Shown here: positions 1-8,011 of the stretch, one piece after another
Layout of the letters: every line of letters starts with the position of its first letter
How positions within the stretch are numbered: the stretch's first letter is position 1
DNA from: Streptomyces sp. NBC_01551
GTDB taxonomy: Bacteria > Actinomycetota > Actinomycetes > Streptomycetales > Streptomycetaceae
NCBI RefSeq assembly: GCF_026339935.1
Contig: NZ_JAPEPX010000001.1
Location: 1,222,501 to 1,286,500 of the forward strand
Direction: 5' to 3'
Length of the DNA: 64,000 bases
Made by a program: the position numbers and the translations under genes
Notes under the pieces: model-generated
Databases searched by the model: none
What the model was told of the DNA's origin: nothing
Seen by the model: only the letters and a program-made list of their open reading frames with translations

Positions 1-243
1 CGCCGTTTCCGGTTTGGATTTGAATTCGGTGGCCGTTGGGGGCCTTTGCCTTTCGGCGCTCCACCACATTAGCGCTTATCCCGTGCGGCTCATAATCGGC
101 CGCTTGGAATCGAATTCGGGCATGCCGAATAAGACCCCGCCAGGGGTAAGTCGTAGGTAGTGGGTTGGCCGCTCTGGGGGTCTGCTGATGGCAGTGCCCC
201 GTTCAAGCGGCTCGGGCTACGTTAGGCGTCCGTCACAGCCGAG
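1..243. other. Intergenic sequence, no gene recognised
   Basis: This edge segment is visibly less G+C-rich than the rest of the window and holds no convincing reading frame. It contains two similar blocks around EcoRI-like GAATTC cores (near 21-33 and 107-120) and a small inverted repeat, ATTCGG-5 nt-CCGAAT, at 114-130. It lies downstream of the reverse-strand glycosylase gene and may belong to the control region or 3' end of a gene beyond the window edge. No tRNA fold was recognised. Confidence 0.4.
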
Positions 244-885
244 TCAAGTTGAGCGACGGCGTGGCGCGTGGGCGCGGTACGGGCTCACCGTCGGGTCGTG
301 AGTGATCCAGTAGCGGTACGGGTGGGCCGCGCCGGCGCCGCCGACTCCGGTGCGGGGGCCCGAGCTCACCAGGTCGGGCGAGGTCGGCGTGCCCGCGAGC
401 AGGGACAAGGGGGAATCGGGGCCACCGCAGAGATCGGTGCCGTCCAGGGAGCGGTCCACGTCCAGCGCGGTGGCCAGGCGAGCGGGACCTTTGGCCAGTT
501 CCCGGTCCGATCTGGCGGAAATACGACGTTTGCGGGCGAGGTCCGCGCCCGTGGTGATCTCGCCCGCGCGCAGCAGGACCCCGCTCGCGTGCTCCGGCGG
601 GCCGCACACCAGGTTGAGGCTGAACCACATGCCGTAGATGAAGTAGACGTACGCGTGTCCGGGCGGACCGAACATCGACGCGTTGCGGGCGGTGCGGCCC
701 CGGTAGGCGTGGGAGCCGGGGTCGGCCTCGCCCTCGTAGGCCTCGACCTCCGTGATGCGGAGTTCGAGGGGGCCTTCCGGAGTACGGCGGACGAGGGTGC
801 GGCCGAGGAGGTCCGGGGCCACGGTGAGGACCGGCCGGTCGAAGAAGGACCGGGGCAGGGGCGTACGGTCGGGGCGCGCGCTCAT
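244..885 (-). CDS. DNA-3-methyladenine glycosylase (AAG/MPG family)
   Basis: Base-excision repair enzyme that removes alkylated purines from DNA. The 213-residue product opens with [20 protein letters not shown] and continues with [21 protein letters not shown], the family signature carrying the catalytic Glu, then [16 protein letters not shown] and a LARKRR segment. Length fits the bacterial family (about 190-220). The frame is open upstream, but the ATG at 885 puts the conserved start of the fold at residue 9, so longer starts are rejected. It is divergent from the Spo0M gene. Function is known from the family and inferred here. Confidence 0.93.
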   Translation of the reverse strand: MSARPDRTPLPRSFFDRPVLTVAPDLLGRTLVRRTPEGPLELRITEVEAYEGEADPGSHAYRGRTARNASMFGPPGHAYVYFIYGMWFSLNLVCGPPEHASGVLLRAGEITTGADLARKRRISARSDRELAKGPARLATALDVDRSLDGTDLCGGPDSPLSLLAGTPTSPDLVSSGPRTGVGGAGAAHPYRYWITHDPTVSPYRAHAPRRRST

Positions 886-1007
886 CCGGTCGAGCGTAGT
901 GGAACCGGGGCGACTCCCCAGGTGGTGCAACCGGGACCTAAGGTTCCGCGTTTGTAAGGGGTAGTCGCACAACAGTCCTTCAGCAGTCCGTTTAGGGGAG
1001 TCAGAGC

Positions 1008-1790
1008 ATGGGGTTCAGGAAGCTGTTCGCGAGCCTGGGTGCCGGTGGTGCTTCGGTGGACACGATCATCACCGAGCCGAACGTCGTTCCGGGCGGGATC
1101 GTCCAGGGTGAGGTGCGGATCCAGGGCGGATCCGTGGAGCAGCAGATCGAGGGCCTGTCCGTCGGCCTGCAGGCCCGGGTCGAGGTCGAGGGCAACGACG
1201 GCGAGTACAAGCAGGACATCGTCTTCAACAAGCAGCGCCTCGGCGGTGCCTTCCAGGTGCAGGCGGGCGCGCTGCACGTCGTCCCGTTCGGGCTGGAGAT
1301 CCCGTGGGAGACGCCGATCACCCACTTCGGCGGCCAGCACCTGCACGGGATGAACATCGGGGTCAGCACCGAGCTGGAGATCGCCCGTGCGGTGGACGCC
1401 GGTGACCTCGACGCGATCAACGTGCACCCGGTGCCGGCGCAGCAGGCGATCCTGGATGCGTTCCGTCAGCTCGGCTTCAGTTTCCGCAGCGCGGACATGG
1501 AGCGCGGACACATCCGCGGGACGCGGCAGACGCTGCCGTTCTACCAGGAGATCGAGTTCCTGCCGCCGTCGCAGTACCGCGGGCTGAACCAGGTGGAGCT
1601 GACCTTCGTCTCGGACGGCAACGAGATGGACGTCGTCCTGGAGATGGACAAGAAGCCCGGTCTGTTCAGCGAGGGCAGCGACACGTACCGCTGCTTCCAG
1701 GTGGGGCTGCAGTCGTACCAGAGCACGGACTGGGCCGCGTACCTGAACCAGTGGATCGCCTCGGTCGGTTCGCAGCGCAACTGGTTCTGA
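1008..1790 (+). CDS. Sporulation control protein Spo0M
   Basis: 260-residue protein of the SpoOM/Spo0M family, an arrestin-like beta-sandwich fold that affects sporulation control in Bacillus and is common in Streptomyces. It starts [20 protein letters not shown] and shows the family's pattern of a [13 protein letters not shown] beta segment and a [21 protein letters not shown] motif in the first half. ATG is preceded by an AGGGGAG ribosome site. The YbhB-like gene follows after 48 bp in the same direction and may be cotranscribed. The molecular role in Streptomyces is not visible from sequence. Confidence 0.93.
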   Translation: MGFRKLFASLGAGGASVDTIITEPNVVPGGIVQGEVRIQGGSVEQQIEGLSVGLQARVEVEGNDGEYKQDIVFNKQRLGGAFQVQAGALHVVPFGLEIPWETPITHFGGQHLHGMNIGVSTELEIARAVDAGDLDAINVHPVPAQQAILDAFRQLGFSFRSADMERGHIRGTRQTLPFYQEIEFLPPSQYRGLNQVELTFVSDGNEMDVVLEMDKKPGLFSEGSDTYRCFQVGLQSYQSTDWAAYLNQWIASVGSQRNWF

Positions 1791-1838
1791 GCGGATCTAG
1801 GCTCGGGCCGTAACGGTTCGCGATCAGGAGGTTCAGCA

Positions 1839-2372
1839 GTGGCCGAGCAGAACAGGGCGCCTCTTCCGCACGACTTCCACCCCGAGGTGCACGCCTTCTC
1901 CGTGGTGAGTTCGGACGTCACGCACGGGGCGGACCTGGGTGACGCCCAGGTGCTGCGGGGCGGGAACCTTTCGCCGCACCTGCGGTGGGAGGGCTTCCCG
2001 GAGGGCACGAAGAGTTTCGCCGTGACGTGCTTCGATCCGGACGCGCCGACGGGCAGCGGGTTCTGGCACTGGGTGCTCTTCGATCTGCCGGCATCGGTCA
2101 CCGAGCTGCCCGCCGGTGCGGGCAGCGGGAAGTTCGAGGGGCTGCCGGCCGGCGCGGTGCAGGTACGGAACGACTACGGCACGAAGGACTTCGGCGGGGC
2201 GGCTCCGCCGGCCGGGGAGCGGCACCGCTACGTGTTCACCGTGTACGCGGTGGATCAGGAGAAGCTCGGTCCGGGCGATGACGTCTCGCCCGCCGTGGTC
2301 GGGTTCAATCTGCGCTTCCACACGCTGGGTCGTGCCCAGCTGATCGCCGAGTACGAGGCTCCCGCGGGCTGA
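1839..2372 (+). CDS. YbhB/YbcL family Raf-kinase-inhibitor-like protein (PEBP fold)
   Basis: 177-residue phosphatidylethanolamine-binding-protein-fold protein. It carries the family signatures DPDAPTGSGFWHWVLFDLP (anion-site loop) and GERHRYVFTVYAVD, with LSPHLRWEG near the start. Bacterial members are cytosolic or periplasmic and of unclear function; this one has no signal peptide. It starts at GTG 1839 behind CAGGAG at 1825-1830. A very strong intrinsic terminator follows 18 bp after the stop, closing a likely Spo0M-PEBP transcription unit. Confidence 0.93.
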   Translation: MAEQNRAPLPHDFHPEVHAFSVVSSDVTHGADLGDAQVLRGGNLSPHLRWEGFPEGTKSFAVTCFDPDAPTGSGFWHWVLFDLPASVTELPAGAGSGKFEGLPAGAVQVRNDYGTKDFGGAAPPAGERHRYVFTVYAVDQEKLGPGDDVSPAVVGFNLRFHTLGRAQLIAEYEAPAG

Positions 2373-2389
2373 TCGTTCGCCGAGCGTTT

Positions 2390-2432
2390 GCCCGGTCCTG
2401 GTCTAAAGGCGACCAGGACCGGGCATTTTTAT
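2390..2432 (+). terminator. Rho-independent terminator
   Basis: Perfect 14-bp stem (2390-2403 pairing with 2411-2424), 7-nt loop TAAAGGC, followed by ATTTTTATT. A textbook T-run is uncommon in this genome, so this one is clear. It ends the Spo0M/PEBP unit. Confidence 0.95.
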
Positions 2433-2521
2433 TGCGTTGTCCCGCGTGGCGCGCGCGGCCAGAGTGGTTGCGGGCCTTGCCGCCAGGGTGGTCGCGGGCC
2501 TGCACACGGGAGGTGGGCGAG

Positions 2522-3025
2522 ATGCGGGACACGCTGGTGCTGAATGCGAGCTTCGAGCCGCTGTCGACGGTGACGCTGAACCGGGCTGTGGTCCTGGTGC
2601 TCCAGGACAAGGCCGTCGTCGAACAGTCGCACCCCGAACTGCGTGTGCGCGGTGCCTCCATGGATCTTCCGATGCCCCGGGTGATCAGGCTCTGCCGGTA
2701 CGTCCGGGTGCCGTTCCGAAGACATGCGCCCTGGTCACGGAGGGGGGTGCTGGCCCGGGACCAACACCGGTGCGCGTACTGCGGGAAGCGCGCCACGACC
2801 GTGGACCACGTACTGCCGCGGGCCCAGGGGGGTGGGGACACCTGGCTGAACACGGTGGCCTCCTGCGCCGAGGACAACCACCGCAAGGCGGCCCGGACTC
2901 CGGAGGAGGCGGGGATGCCGCTCCTCCGGAAGCCGTTCGTGCCGTCCCCGGCGGACGCGATGCTGCTCGCTCTGGGGGTGGGCGCCCGGGAGGCGCTGCC
3001 GGAGTGGCTGGAGCGCTCCGCCTAG
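2522..3025 (+). CDS. HNH endonuclease family protein
   Basis: 167-residue protein with an N-terminal beta domain (MRDTLVLNASFEPL) and a C-terminal HNH/zinc fold: C84-x2-C87, then the DH pair at 95-96 in TTVDHVLPRAQGG, N110 and C115-x3-N119. This layout is that of the actinobacterial HNH proteins that begin with LVLNA. Start chosen at ATG 2522 because a GGGAGGTGG site sits just upstream; the open frame further upstream has low-complexity translation. A DNA target or biological role cannot be inferred; no methylase or mobile element is adjacent. Confidence 0.9.
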   Translation: MRDTLVLNASFEPLSTVTLNRAVVLVLQDKAVVEQSHPELRVRGASMDLPMPRVIRLCRYVRVPFRRHAPWSRRGVLARDQHRCAYCGKRATTVDHVLPRAQGGGDTWLNTVASCAEDNHRKAARTPEEAGMPLLRKPFVPSPADAMLLALGVGAREALPEWLERSA

Positions 3026-3049
3026 ACCGCACCCTTTGACGGTCCGGCC

Positions 3050-3092
3050 GCTCCGCTGGGCGACGTAACTTCGCTACGTCGGTCAGCGGAGC
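3050..3092. terminator. Bidirectional hairpin terminator between convergent genes
   Basis: Nested inverted repeat: GCTCCGCTG (3050-3058) pairs with CAGCGGAGC (3084-3092), and inside it CGACGTA (3061-3067) pairs with TACGTCG (3075-3081). It lies between the HNH gene and the convergent TauE/SafE gene and overlaps the latter's stop codon. There is no T-run. Confidence 0.75.
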
Positions 3093-3871
3093 AGCAGCTG
3101 GACGATCGCGAGGATGCCGACCACCACGATGACCGCGCGGAGCACGGTCGGCGGGAGGCGGCGGCCGACCTTGGCGCCGATTTGGCCACCGATGGTGGAG
3201 CCGACGGCGATCAGGAGGACGGCCGTCCAGTCGAAGTCGGCGACGAAGAGGAAGAAGACGGCCGCGATGCCGTTGACGAGGGCCGCGATCACGTTCTTGA
3301 CGGCGTTGATCCGTTGCAGGTCGTCGCGGAGCAGCAGGCCCATGAGGCCGAGGTAGAGCACGCCCTGGGCGGCGCCGAAGTAGCCTCCGTACGCGCTGGA
3401 GAACAGCATTCCGGTGAGCAGGGCCGGTCCGCCGTCGGGGTGTCCGGTGTCTCCTCCGGCGGCCTCCTGGCGCTTGCGCAGGGCGGCGGCCAGCCGGGGC
3501 TGGAGGACGACGAGCACGAGGGCCAGTCCGATGAGGATCGGCACGATCGTGTCGAAGGAGTCGGACGGCAGGGTGAGGAGCAGGATCGCTCCCGCGAGTC
3601 CGCCGACGAGGGAGACGGCGCCGAGTCGGATGACGCGGGCGCGCTGGCCCTTGAGTTCCTTGCGGTAGCCGATGGCTCCGCTGATGGAACCGGGCACCAG
3701 GCCGAGGGTGTTGGACACGTTGGCGGTGACCGGGGGCAGGCCGGTGGCGAGGAGCACCGGGAAGGTGATCAGGGTGCCGGAGCCGACGATGGTGTTGATG
3801 GTTCCGGCGCCGATGCCGGCGGCGAAGACCGCGAGTGATTCCCAGATGGACATGGACATGGACTGGGCCAT
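3083..3871 (-). CDS. TauE/SafE family sulfite exporter-like membrane protein
   Basis: Polytopic inner-membrane protein of the TauE/SafE (DUF81) family, about 262 residues with repeated hydrophobic segments; GTINTIVGSGTLITFPVLLATGLPP near the N-terminus is the family's first repeat. Members export sulfite, sulfoacetate or related anions, but the substrate here is unknown. Start is uncertain: ATG 3871 (MAQSMSMS), ATG codons slightly downstream that are better spaced from AAAGGGG, or ATG 3904. It is the last gene of a reverse-strand run after the SPFH gene. Confidence 0.88.
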   Translation of the reverse strand: MAQSMSMSIWESLAVFAAGIGAGTINTIVGSGTLITFPVLLATGLPPVTANVSNTLGLVPGSISGAIGYRKELKGQRARVIRLGAVSLVGGLAGAILLLTLPSDSFDTIVPILIGLALVLVVLQPRLAAALRKRQEAAGGDTGHPDGGPALLTGMLFSSAYGGYFGAAQGVLYLGLMGLLLRDDLQRINAVKNVIAALVNGIAAVFFLFVADFDWTAVLLIAVGSTIGGQIGAKVGRRLPPTVLRAVIVVVGILAIVQLLLR

Positions 3872-3949
3872 CCCCTTTGCATGAGTGAGTCGCCTCCCCG
3901 CCATGAAGGTCGAGGGGCCTCACTGATCATGCAGGAGGGGACGGGCCGT

Positions 3950-4918
3950 TCAGTCGATGGGGGGCTGTTCGCGGCGGTCGGCCGCGCCCGTGTCGCCGGC
4001 GGTCTTGCCGGGGTTCTGCGGGTTGAAGCCCGAACCGCCGCCCATGGGGCCGAAGTTGCCCATGGCGCCGGAGAGGCCCTTGAGGGCGTCGCCGATCTCG
4101 CTGGGCACGATCCAGAGCTTGTTGGCGTCGCCCTCTGCGATCTTCGGGAGCATCTGGAGGTACTGGTAGGCCAGGAGCTTCTGGTCGGCGTCCCCGGCGT
4201 GGATGGACTCGAAGACCGTACGGATGGCCTGCGCCTCGCCCTCGGCACGCAGGGCGGCGGCCTTGGCGTCACCTTCGGCGCGCAGGATCGAGGACTGCTT
4301 CTCGCCCTCGGCGCGCAGGATCTCGGACTGGCGGACACCCTCGGCCTGGAGGATCGCGGCGCGCTTGTCGCGGTCGGCGCGCATCTGCTTCTCCATCGAG
4401 TCCTGGATGGAGGTCGGCGGCTCGATGGCCTTGAGCTCGACGCGGTTGACGCGGATGCCCCACTTGCCGGTGGCCTCGTCGAGGACACCGCGCAGCGCGG
4501 CGTTGATCTCCTCGCGGGAGGTGAGGGTCCGCTCCAGGTCCATGCCGCCGATGATGTTGCGCAGGGTGGTGACGGTGAGCTGCTCGATGGCCTGGATGTA
4601 GCTGGCCACTTCGTACGTCGCGGCGCGGGCGTCGGTCACCTGGTAGTAGATGACGGTGTCGATGTTGACGACCAGGTTGTCCTGGGTGATGACCGGCTGC
4701 GGCGGGAAGGGGACGACCTGTTCGCGGAGGTCGATCCGGTTGCGGATCGAGTCGATGAACGGGACGACGATGTTGAGGCCCGCGTTGAGGGTGCGGGTGT
4801 AGCGGCCGAACCGCTCGACGATGGCGGCGCTGGCCTGCGGGATCACCTGGATCGTCTTGACCAGTGCGATGAAGACCAGAACCACCAGAATGATCAGGAC
4901 GATGATGATCGGTTGCAT
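3950..4918 (-). CDS. SPFH/band-7 domain protein (stomatin/QmcA-like)
   Basis: 322-residue membrane-anchored scaffold protein. One N-terminal transmembrane helix (residues about 3-22) is followed by the band-7 domain beginning TIQVIPQASAAIVERFGRY and an Ala/Glu-rich coiled coil with repeated ILRAEGE/ALRAEGE units near residues 180-230. The C-terminus is Gly/Pro-rich and disordered. Such proteins form oligomers in lipid microdomains with NfeD partners, and an NfeD gene lies directly upstream (104-bp gap). The ATG is preceded by GGGGAA. Confidence 0.93.
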   Translation of the reverse strand: MQPIIIVLIILVVLVFIALVKTIQVIPQASAAIVERFGRYTRTLNAGLNIVVPFIDSIRNRIDLREQVVPFPPQPVITQDNLVVNIDTVIYYQVTDARAATYEVASYIQAIEQLTVTTLRNIIGGMDLERTLTSREEINAALRGVLDEATGKWGIRVNRVELKAIEPPTSIQDSMEKQMRADRDKRAAILQAEGVRQSEILRAEGEKQSSILRAEGDAKAAALRAEGEAQAIRTVFESIHAGDADQKLLAYQYLQMLPKIAEGDANKLWIVPSEIGDALKGLSGAMGNFGPMGGGSGFNPQNPGKTAGDTGAADRREQPPID

Positions 4919-5022
4919 GCGGTTCCCCGTGCCCTTCCGGCTGTCTGTGCTGCCCCGTTGAGCGGAGTCTCGCAGACCCGGGGGCCGCGAGTCGGCTGCT
5001 TAACGCACAAGCTCTTATCGGC

Positions 5023-5451
5023 TCACATCACGATCGCGGTGGCTCCGTCGATCTCCACGACGTCCACCTGCTGGCCCGGTTCGAAGATGCTGTCCGCGTC
5101 GAGCGTGCGCGCCGACCAGATCTCGCCGGCGAGTTTGATGCGGCCGCCGCTGCCGTCGACGCGTTCGAGCACGACGGCGCTTCTGCCCTTCAACGCGTCG
5201 ATTCCGCTGCGGTGTTGGGGCCGCTGGTCGCGGTGCCGGTTCGCGATGGGCCGTACGACGGCGATCAGCGCCACCGACACGATGACGAACACCAGGACCT
5301 GCGCCACCACTCCCCCGCCGAGCGCGGCGGTGATCGCGGCGGCGACGGCGCCCACGGCGAACATGCCGAACTCCGGCAGTGCCGTCAGGACGAGGGGGAT
5401 GCCCAGTCCGACCGCGCCGATGAGCCACCACACCCATGCGTCGATGTTCAC
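5023..5451 (-). CDS. NfeD family membrane protein
   Basis: 142-residue protein with two or three N-terminal membrane helices (WVWWLIGAVGLGIPLVL, then an Ala/Val-rich segment) and a C-terminal OB-fold NfeD domain (GRSAVVLERVDGSGGRIKLAGEIWSARTL...VDVVEIDGATAIV). NfeD partners of SPFH proteins are thought to stabilise membrane rafts; the order NfeD then SPFH is the classic one. Start is GTG 5451; the ribosome site is weak. This is the short form without the N-terminal ClpP-like protease domain. Confidence 0.9.
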   Translation of the reverse strand: MNIDAWVWWLIGAVGLGIPLVLTALPEFGMFAVGAVAAAITAALGGGVVAQVLVFVIVSVALIAVVRPIANRHRDQRPQHRSGIDALKGRSAVVLERVDGSGGRIKLAGEIWSARTLDADSIFEPGQQVDVVEIDGATAIVM

Positions 5452-5523
5452 ATGGTCATGGTAGGTCGGGCGGGCGCGGTCCGGACAGGGTGCGGGGCGC
5501 GCGTACCGCTCGTACGAGCCGTC

Positions 5524-6318
5524 CTAGCGCAGGGGGAGGCCCTGGGCGGTCCAGCGGTCGTGCTCGGTGCGCTCGACGACGAGCGGGAGGCCGAAGCACA
5601 GGGAGAGGTTCCGCGAGGTCAGTTCGAGGTCGATGGGACCGGCGGTGACGACCTTGCCCTGCCGGATCATCAGCACGTGGGTGAAGCCGGGGGCGATCTC
5701 CTCGACGTGGTGCGTGACCATGGCCATCGACGGCGCGAGCGGGTCGCGGGCGAGGCGGCCGAGGCGGCGTACGAGGTCCTCGCGGCCGCCGAGGTCCAGG
5801 CCGGCGGCGGGCTCGTCGAGGAGCAGCAGCTCGGGGTCGGTCATCAGGGCGCGGGCGATCAGGGTGCGCTTGCGCTCGCCCTCGGAGAGGGTGCCGAACT
5901 TCCGGTCGAGGTACTCGGTCATGCCGAGGCGGTCGAGGAAGGCGCGGGCGCGCTGCTCGTCGATCTCCTCGTACTCCTCCTGCCAGGTCGCCGTCATGCC
6001 GTAGGCGGCGGTGAGGACGGTCTGGAGGACGGTCTGCCGCTTCGGCAGCTTGTCGGCCATGGCGATGCCGGCCACGCCGATGCGCGGGCGCAGCTCGAAC
6101 ACGTCCACCTTGCCGAGGGTGCTGCCGAGGATGGTGGCGGTGCCCTTGGTGGGGAAGAGGTAGCTGGAGGCGACGTTGAGCAGGGTGGTCTTCCCGGCGC
6201 CGTTGGGGCCGAGGATCACCCAGCGTTCCCCTTCCTTGACCGACCAGGAGACCTGGTCCACCAGAGCCCGGCCCTCGCGGACCACGGATACGTCCACCAG
6301 CTCCAGAACATCGCTCAT
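5524..6318 (-). CDS. ABC transporter ATP-binding protein
   Basis: 264-residue nucleotide-binding domain: Walker A GPNGAGKT at residues 37-44, signature LSEGERKR, Walker B LLLLDEPAAGLD and the switch histidine in MVTHHVEEI. The sequence resembles YlmA/ModF-type stand-alone ATPases. No permease lies next to it; the closest membrane genes are NfeD and SPFH downstream (72 bp), so a partner must be elsewhere or the ATPase acts on its own. It is divergent from the 6464-7246 gene. Confidence 0.9.
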   Translation of the reverse strand: MSDVLELVDVSVVREGRALVDQVSWSVKEGERWVILGPNGAGKTTLLNVASSYLFPTKGTATILGSTLGKVDVFELRPRIGVAGIAMADKLPKRQTVLQTVLTAAYGMTATWQEEYEEIDEQRARAFLDRLGMTEYLDRKFGTLSEGERKRTLIARALMTDPELLLLDEPAAGLDLGGREDLVRRLGRLARDPLAPSMAMVTHHVEEIAPGFTHVLMIRQGKVVTAGPIDLELTSRNLSLCFGLPLVVERTEHDRWTAQGLPLR

Positions 6319-6463
6319 GAGCGTGTTGTCTCCCCTTGCAGTCTCGGTTCGCTGTGTGCACCTGTAGGCGCAGCCCCAGGGGAAAACCTACGCCACTCGC
6401 GGAGCGGTCCGGGCGCCAGGCCGGGTGCCGGGGGCCGCGGGGGCCGATCCGTAAAGTGGGGGG

Positions 6464-7246
6464 ATGCTTTTCGAACCACGTTCAGGGCGGCTGGCCGCCT
6501 GGGGGAACGCGCTGCTGGCAGGTCTGGTCTCGCCCGACGAGGCCGTGTTGTCGATCGTGGGCGAGGACGCCGTGCACCGTGTGGCGGGGCTGCCGGGGGA
6601 ATCGGGTCCGGTGGGGCTCACGCTCGCGCTCGGGCGGATGCGGGCGCTGGGGGTGACGGGGCTGCGGGTCGCGCTGCCGGCGCCGGGGCATCCGCTGGGG
6701 CTGAGCGGGCCGCCGGAGTTCAACGCGCGGGCGCTGGAGGCCGAGGAGGCGGTGGTCGCGGTGGGGGCGGCGCTGGGCCTGGTGCCGGAGGTGGCCGAGG
6801 CCGGGCCGGAGGGGGACGTGCACATCTCGGTGACGTGGCACGTACTGCCGGTACGGGAGGCTCCGCCGGCGGACGTGCCGTCGCTGAGCGAGGCGGAGCG
6901 GGAGCTGGCGGAGGCGCTGCGCGAGGCGACGGTGGTGCTGACGCGGCTGGACGTGGCGGCGTCGGGGCCGGTGGCTGAGGCGGCGCTGTCGGCGTACCGG
7001 GCGCGGGCGGAGGCGGGGCGGGAGGCGTTGGCGCCGGGGTATCCGGCGCGGGCGGTACGGGTGCTGGCGCTGGCGCAGCGGGTGGACCTGATGGTGTCGC
7101 TGGCGTACGAGAACGGGCACGGGGGTGCGGTGGCCGCCTCGGAGATGGCGGCGCGGGCCGAGGCGTTGCGGCCGGTCGAGCGGGTCGCCCGGCGGGCGTT
7201 GGTCGCGGCGTACAACTCGGCCGTGGAGGAGCGGGAGCGGGGTTAG
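6464..7246 (+). CDS. Conserved actinobacterial protein of unknown function
   Basis: 260-residue soluble protein, starting MLFEPRSGRLAAWGNALLAG. It contains an alpha/beta first half (hydrophobic strands such as GLRVALPAPGHPLGL) and an Ala/Glu-rich helical second half. No catalytic signature, membrane helix or signal peptide was recognised. Similar proteins occur at this place in Streptomyces, as I recall, so I treat it as real. Codon third positions are almost all G/C, like the neighbours. Confidence 0.8.
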   Translation: MLFEPRSGRLAAWGNALLAGLVSPDEAVLSIVGEDAVHRVAGLPGESGPVGLTLALGRMRALGVTGLRVALPAPGHPLGLSGPPEFNARALEAEEAVVAVGAALGLVPEVAEAGPEGDVHISVTWHVLPVREAPPADVPSLSEAERELAEALREATVVLTRLDVAASGPVAEAALSAYRARAEAGREALAPGYPARAVRVLALAQRVDLMVSLAYENGHGGAVAASEMAARAEALRPVERVARRALVAAYNSAVEERERG

Positions 7247-7270
7247 CGCCGACCCGGCCCGGCCCGGACC

Positions 7271-7342
7271 GCGGCCCCGGGCTGCGAGCGGCCCCGGGCT
7301 GCGAGCGGCCCCGGGCTGCGAGCGGCCCCGGGCTGCGAGCGG
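7271..7342. repeat. 17-bp tandem repeat, four copies
   Basis: Unit GCGGCCCCGGGCTGCGA is repeated perfectly at 7271, 7288, 7305 and 7322, followed by a 4-nt partial copy. Each unit contains a CCCGGG palindrome. It lies just behind the 6464-7246 gene. Confidence 0.95.
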
Positions 7343-7347
7343 TCTTC

Positions 7348-7408
7348 CTGGGGCTCCGCCCCAGATCCCGTCCGGGGGTACCCCCGCGCCTCGAACGCCG
7401 GCGGGGCT
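7348..7408. repeat. Interspersed Streptomyces-type intergenic palindromic element
   Basis: Hairpin CTGGGGC-TCC-GCCCCAG (7348-7364), then palindrome GGGGGTACCCCC (7374-7385), then CGCCTCGAACGCCGGCGGGGCTGG. I recognise this arrangement as a sequence found in many copies between Streptomyces genes. A related core GGCTCCGCC hairpin is found inside the TetR gene at 42660-42678. Confidence 0.7.
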
Positions 7409-7416
7409 GGGTCGTG

Positions 7417-7463
7417 CCGCGGCCCCGCTTCCCGGGGAGAGGTGGGGGGAAGCGGGGCCGCGG
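7417..7463. terminator. Bidirectional terminator hairpin
   Basis: Perfect 17-bp stem (7417-7433 with 7447-7463) and a 13-nt loop between the convergent 6464-7246 gene and chpE. There is no T-run; long G+C stems like this are the usual terminators here. The remaining 7464-7565 shows nothing else. Confidence 0.8.
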
Positions 7464-7565
7464 GTGTTGCGGGCCGGGCTCGGTGCGACGGGGGTCGGCG
7501 GCGGGCGTCTCGTGGACGGTCCGACGCGGTGGGCCCGGCGTCCGGCGCGGCGGGGGTCCGGCCGG

Positions 7566-7811
7566 TTAGGCGTTCACGCCCGTGTTGCCCCAGACGCCGT
7601 TCAGCAGGCCGATCACGGTGACCGTGTTGCCGACCACGTTCACGGGGACGTGGACCGGGGCCTGGATGAGGTTGCCGGAGACGACGCCCGGGGAGCCCGC
7701 GGCCTCGCCCTCGGCCGACGCGCCGCCGTGCGCCGAGGAGACGCCGGCGCCCGCGGCAAGGAGGCCGCCCGCGATCATGGTGACGGCAGTGGCCTTCTTG
7801 ATGTTCTTCAC
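7566..7811 (-). CDS. chpE: Short chaplin, ChpE type
   Basis: 81-residue secreted surface-active protein. A signal peptide (MKNIKKATAVTMIAGGLLAAG, cleavage near SSA-HG) precedes one chaplin domain with GSPGVVSGNLIQAPVHVPVN and VGNTVTVIGLLN. Chaplins assemble into amyloid-like films that let aerial hyphae leave the wet surface. The two cysteines of typical chaplins are absent, as in S. coelicolor ChpE. Start is GTG 7811 behind GGAGG at nine bases; this was preferred over longer starts because it begins the signal peptide. Confidence 0.95.
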   Translation of the reverse strand: MKNIKKATAVTMIAGGLLAAGAGVSSAHGGASAEGEAAGSPGVVSGNLIQAPVHVPVNVVGNTVTVIGLLNGVWGNTGVNA

Positions 7812-7950
7812 GTTCTTCGTCCTCCAGTACGTCCGCCGCGGCCAGCCGCCGCGGCACGCACTGGAGAACGGTCGCCGCGCGGTCGGGATACGCCATGTGG
7901 GCGACATACACCCGACCGTATGAATCTCGGATCGGAACTGGACGGAACCG

Positions 7951-8010
7951 GATGGTCCAGGATGGTCCGGTCTGGTCCGCGATGATCCGGGATGGTCCGC
8001 TTCGGACCGG
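7951..8010. repeat. Degenerate 10-bp tandem repeat
   Basis: Six consecutive decamers around consensus GATGGTCCGG, each starting exactly 10 nt after the last (7951, 7961, 7971, 7981, 7991, 8001). Two weaker units may precede it (7931, 7941). It begins right after the response regulator stop codon and lies 140-200 bp upstream of chpE. Confidence 0.85.
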
Positions 8011-8011
8011 G

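Noticed and set aside
1..243. tRNA gene or mobile-element end
   Set aside because: No cloverleaf with a T-loop GTTCRA core and acceptor stem, and no paired inverted ends or transposase could be recognised.
5212..6978. A 588-codon forward frame over NfeD and the ABC ATPase
   Set aside because: Shadow of the reverse-strand genes, ending in Gly/Ala/Arg low complexity.
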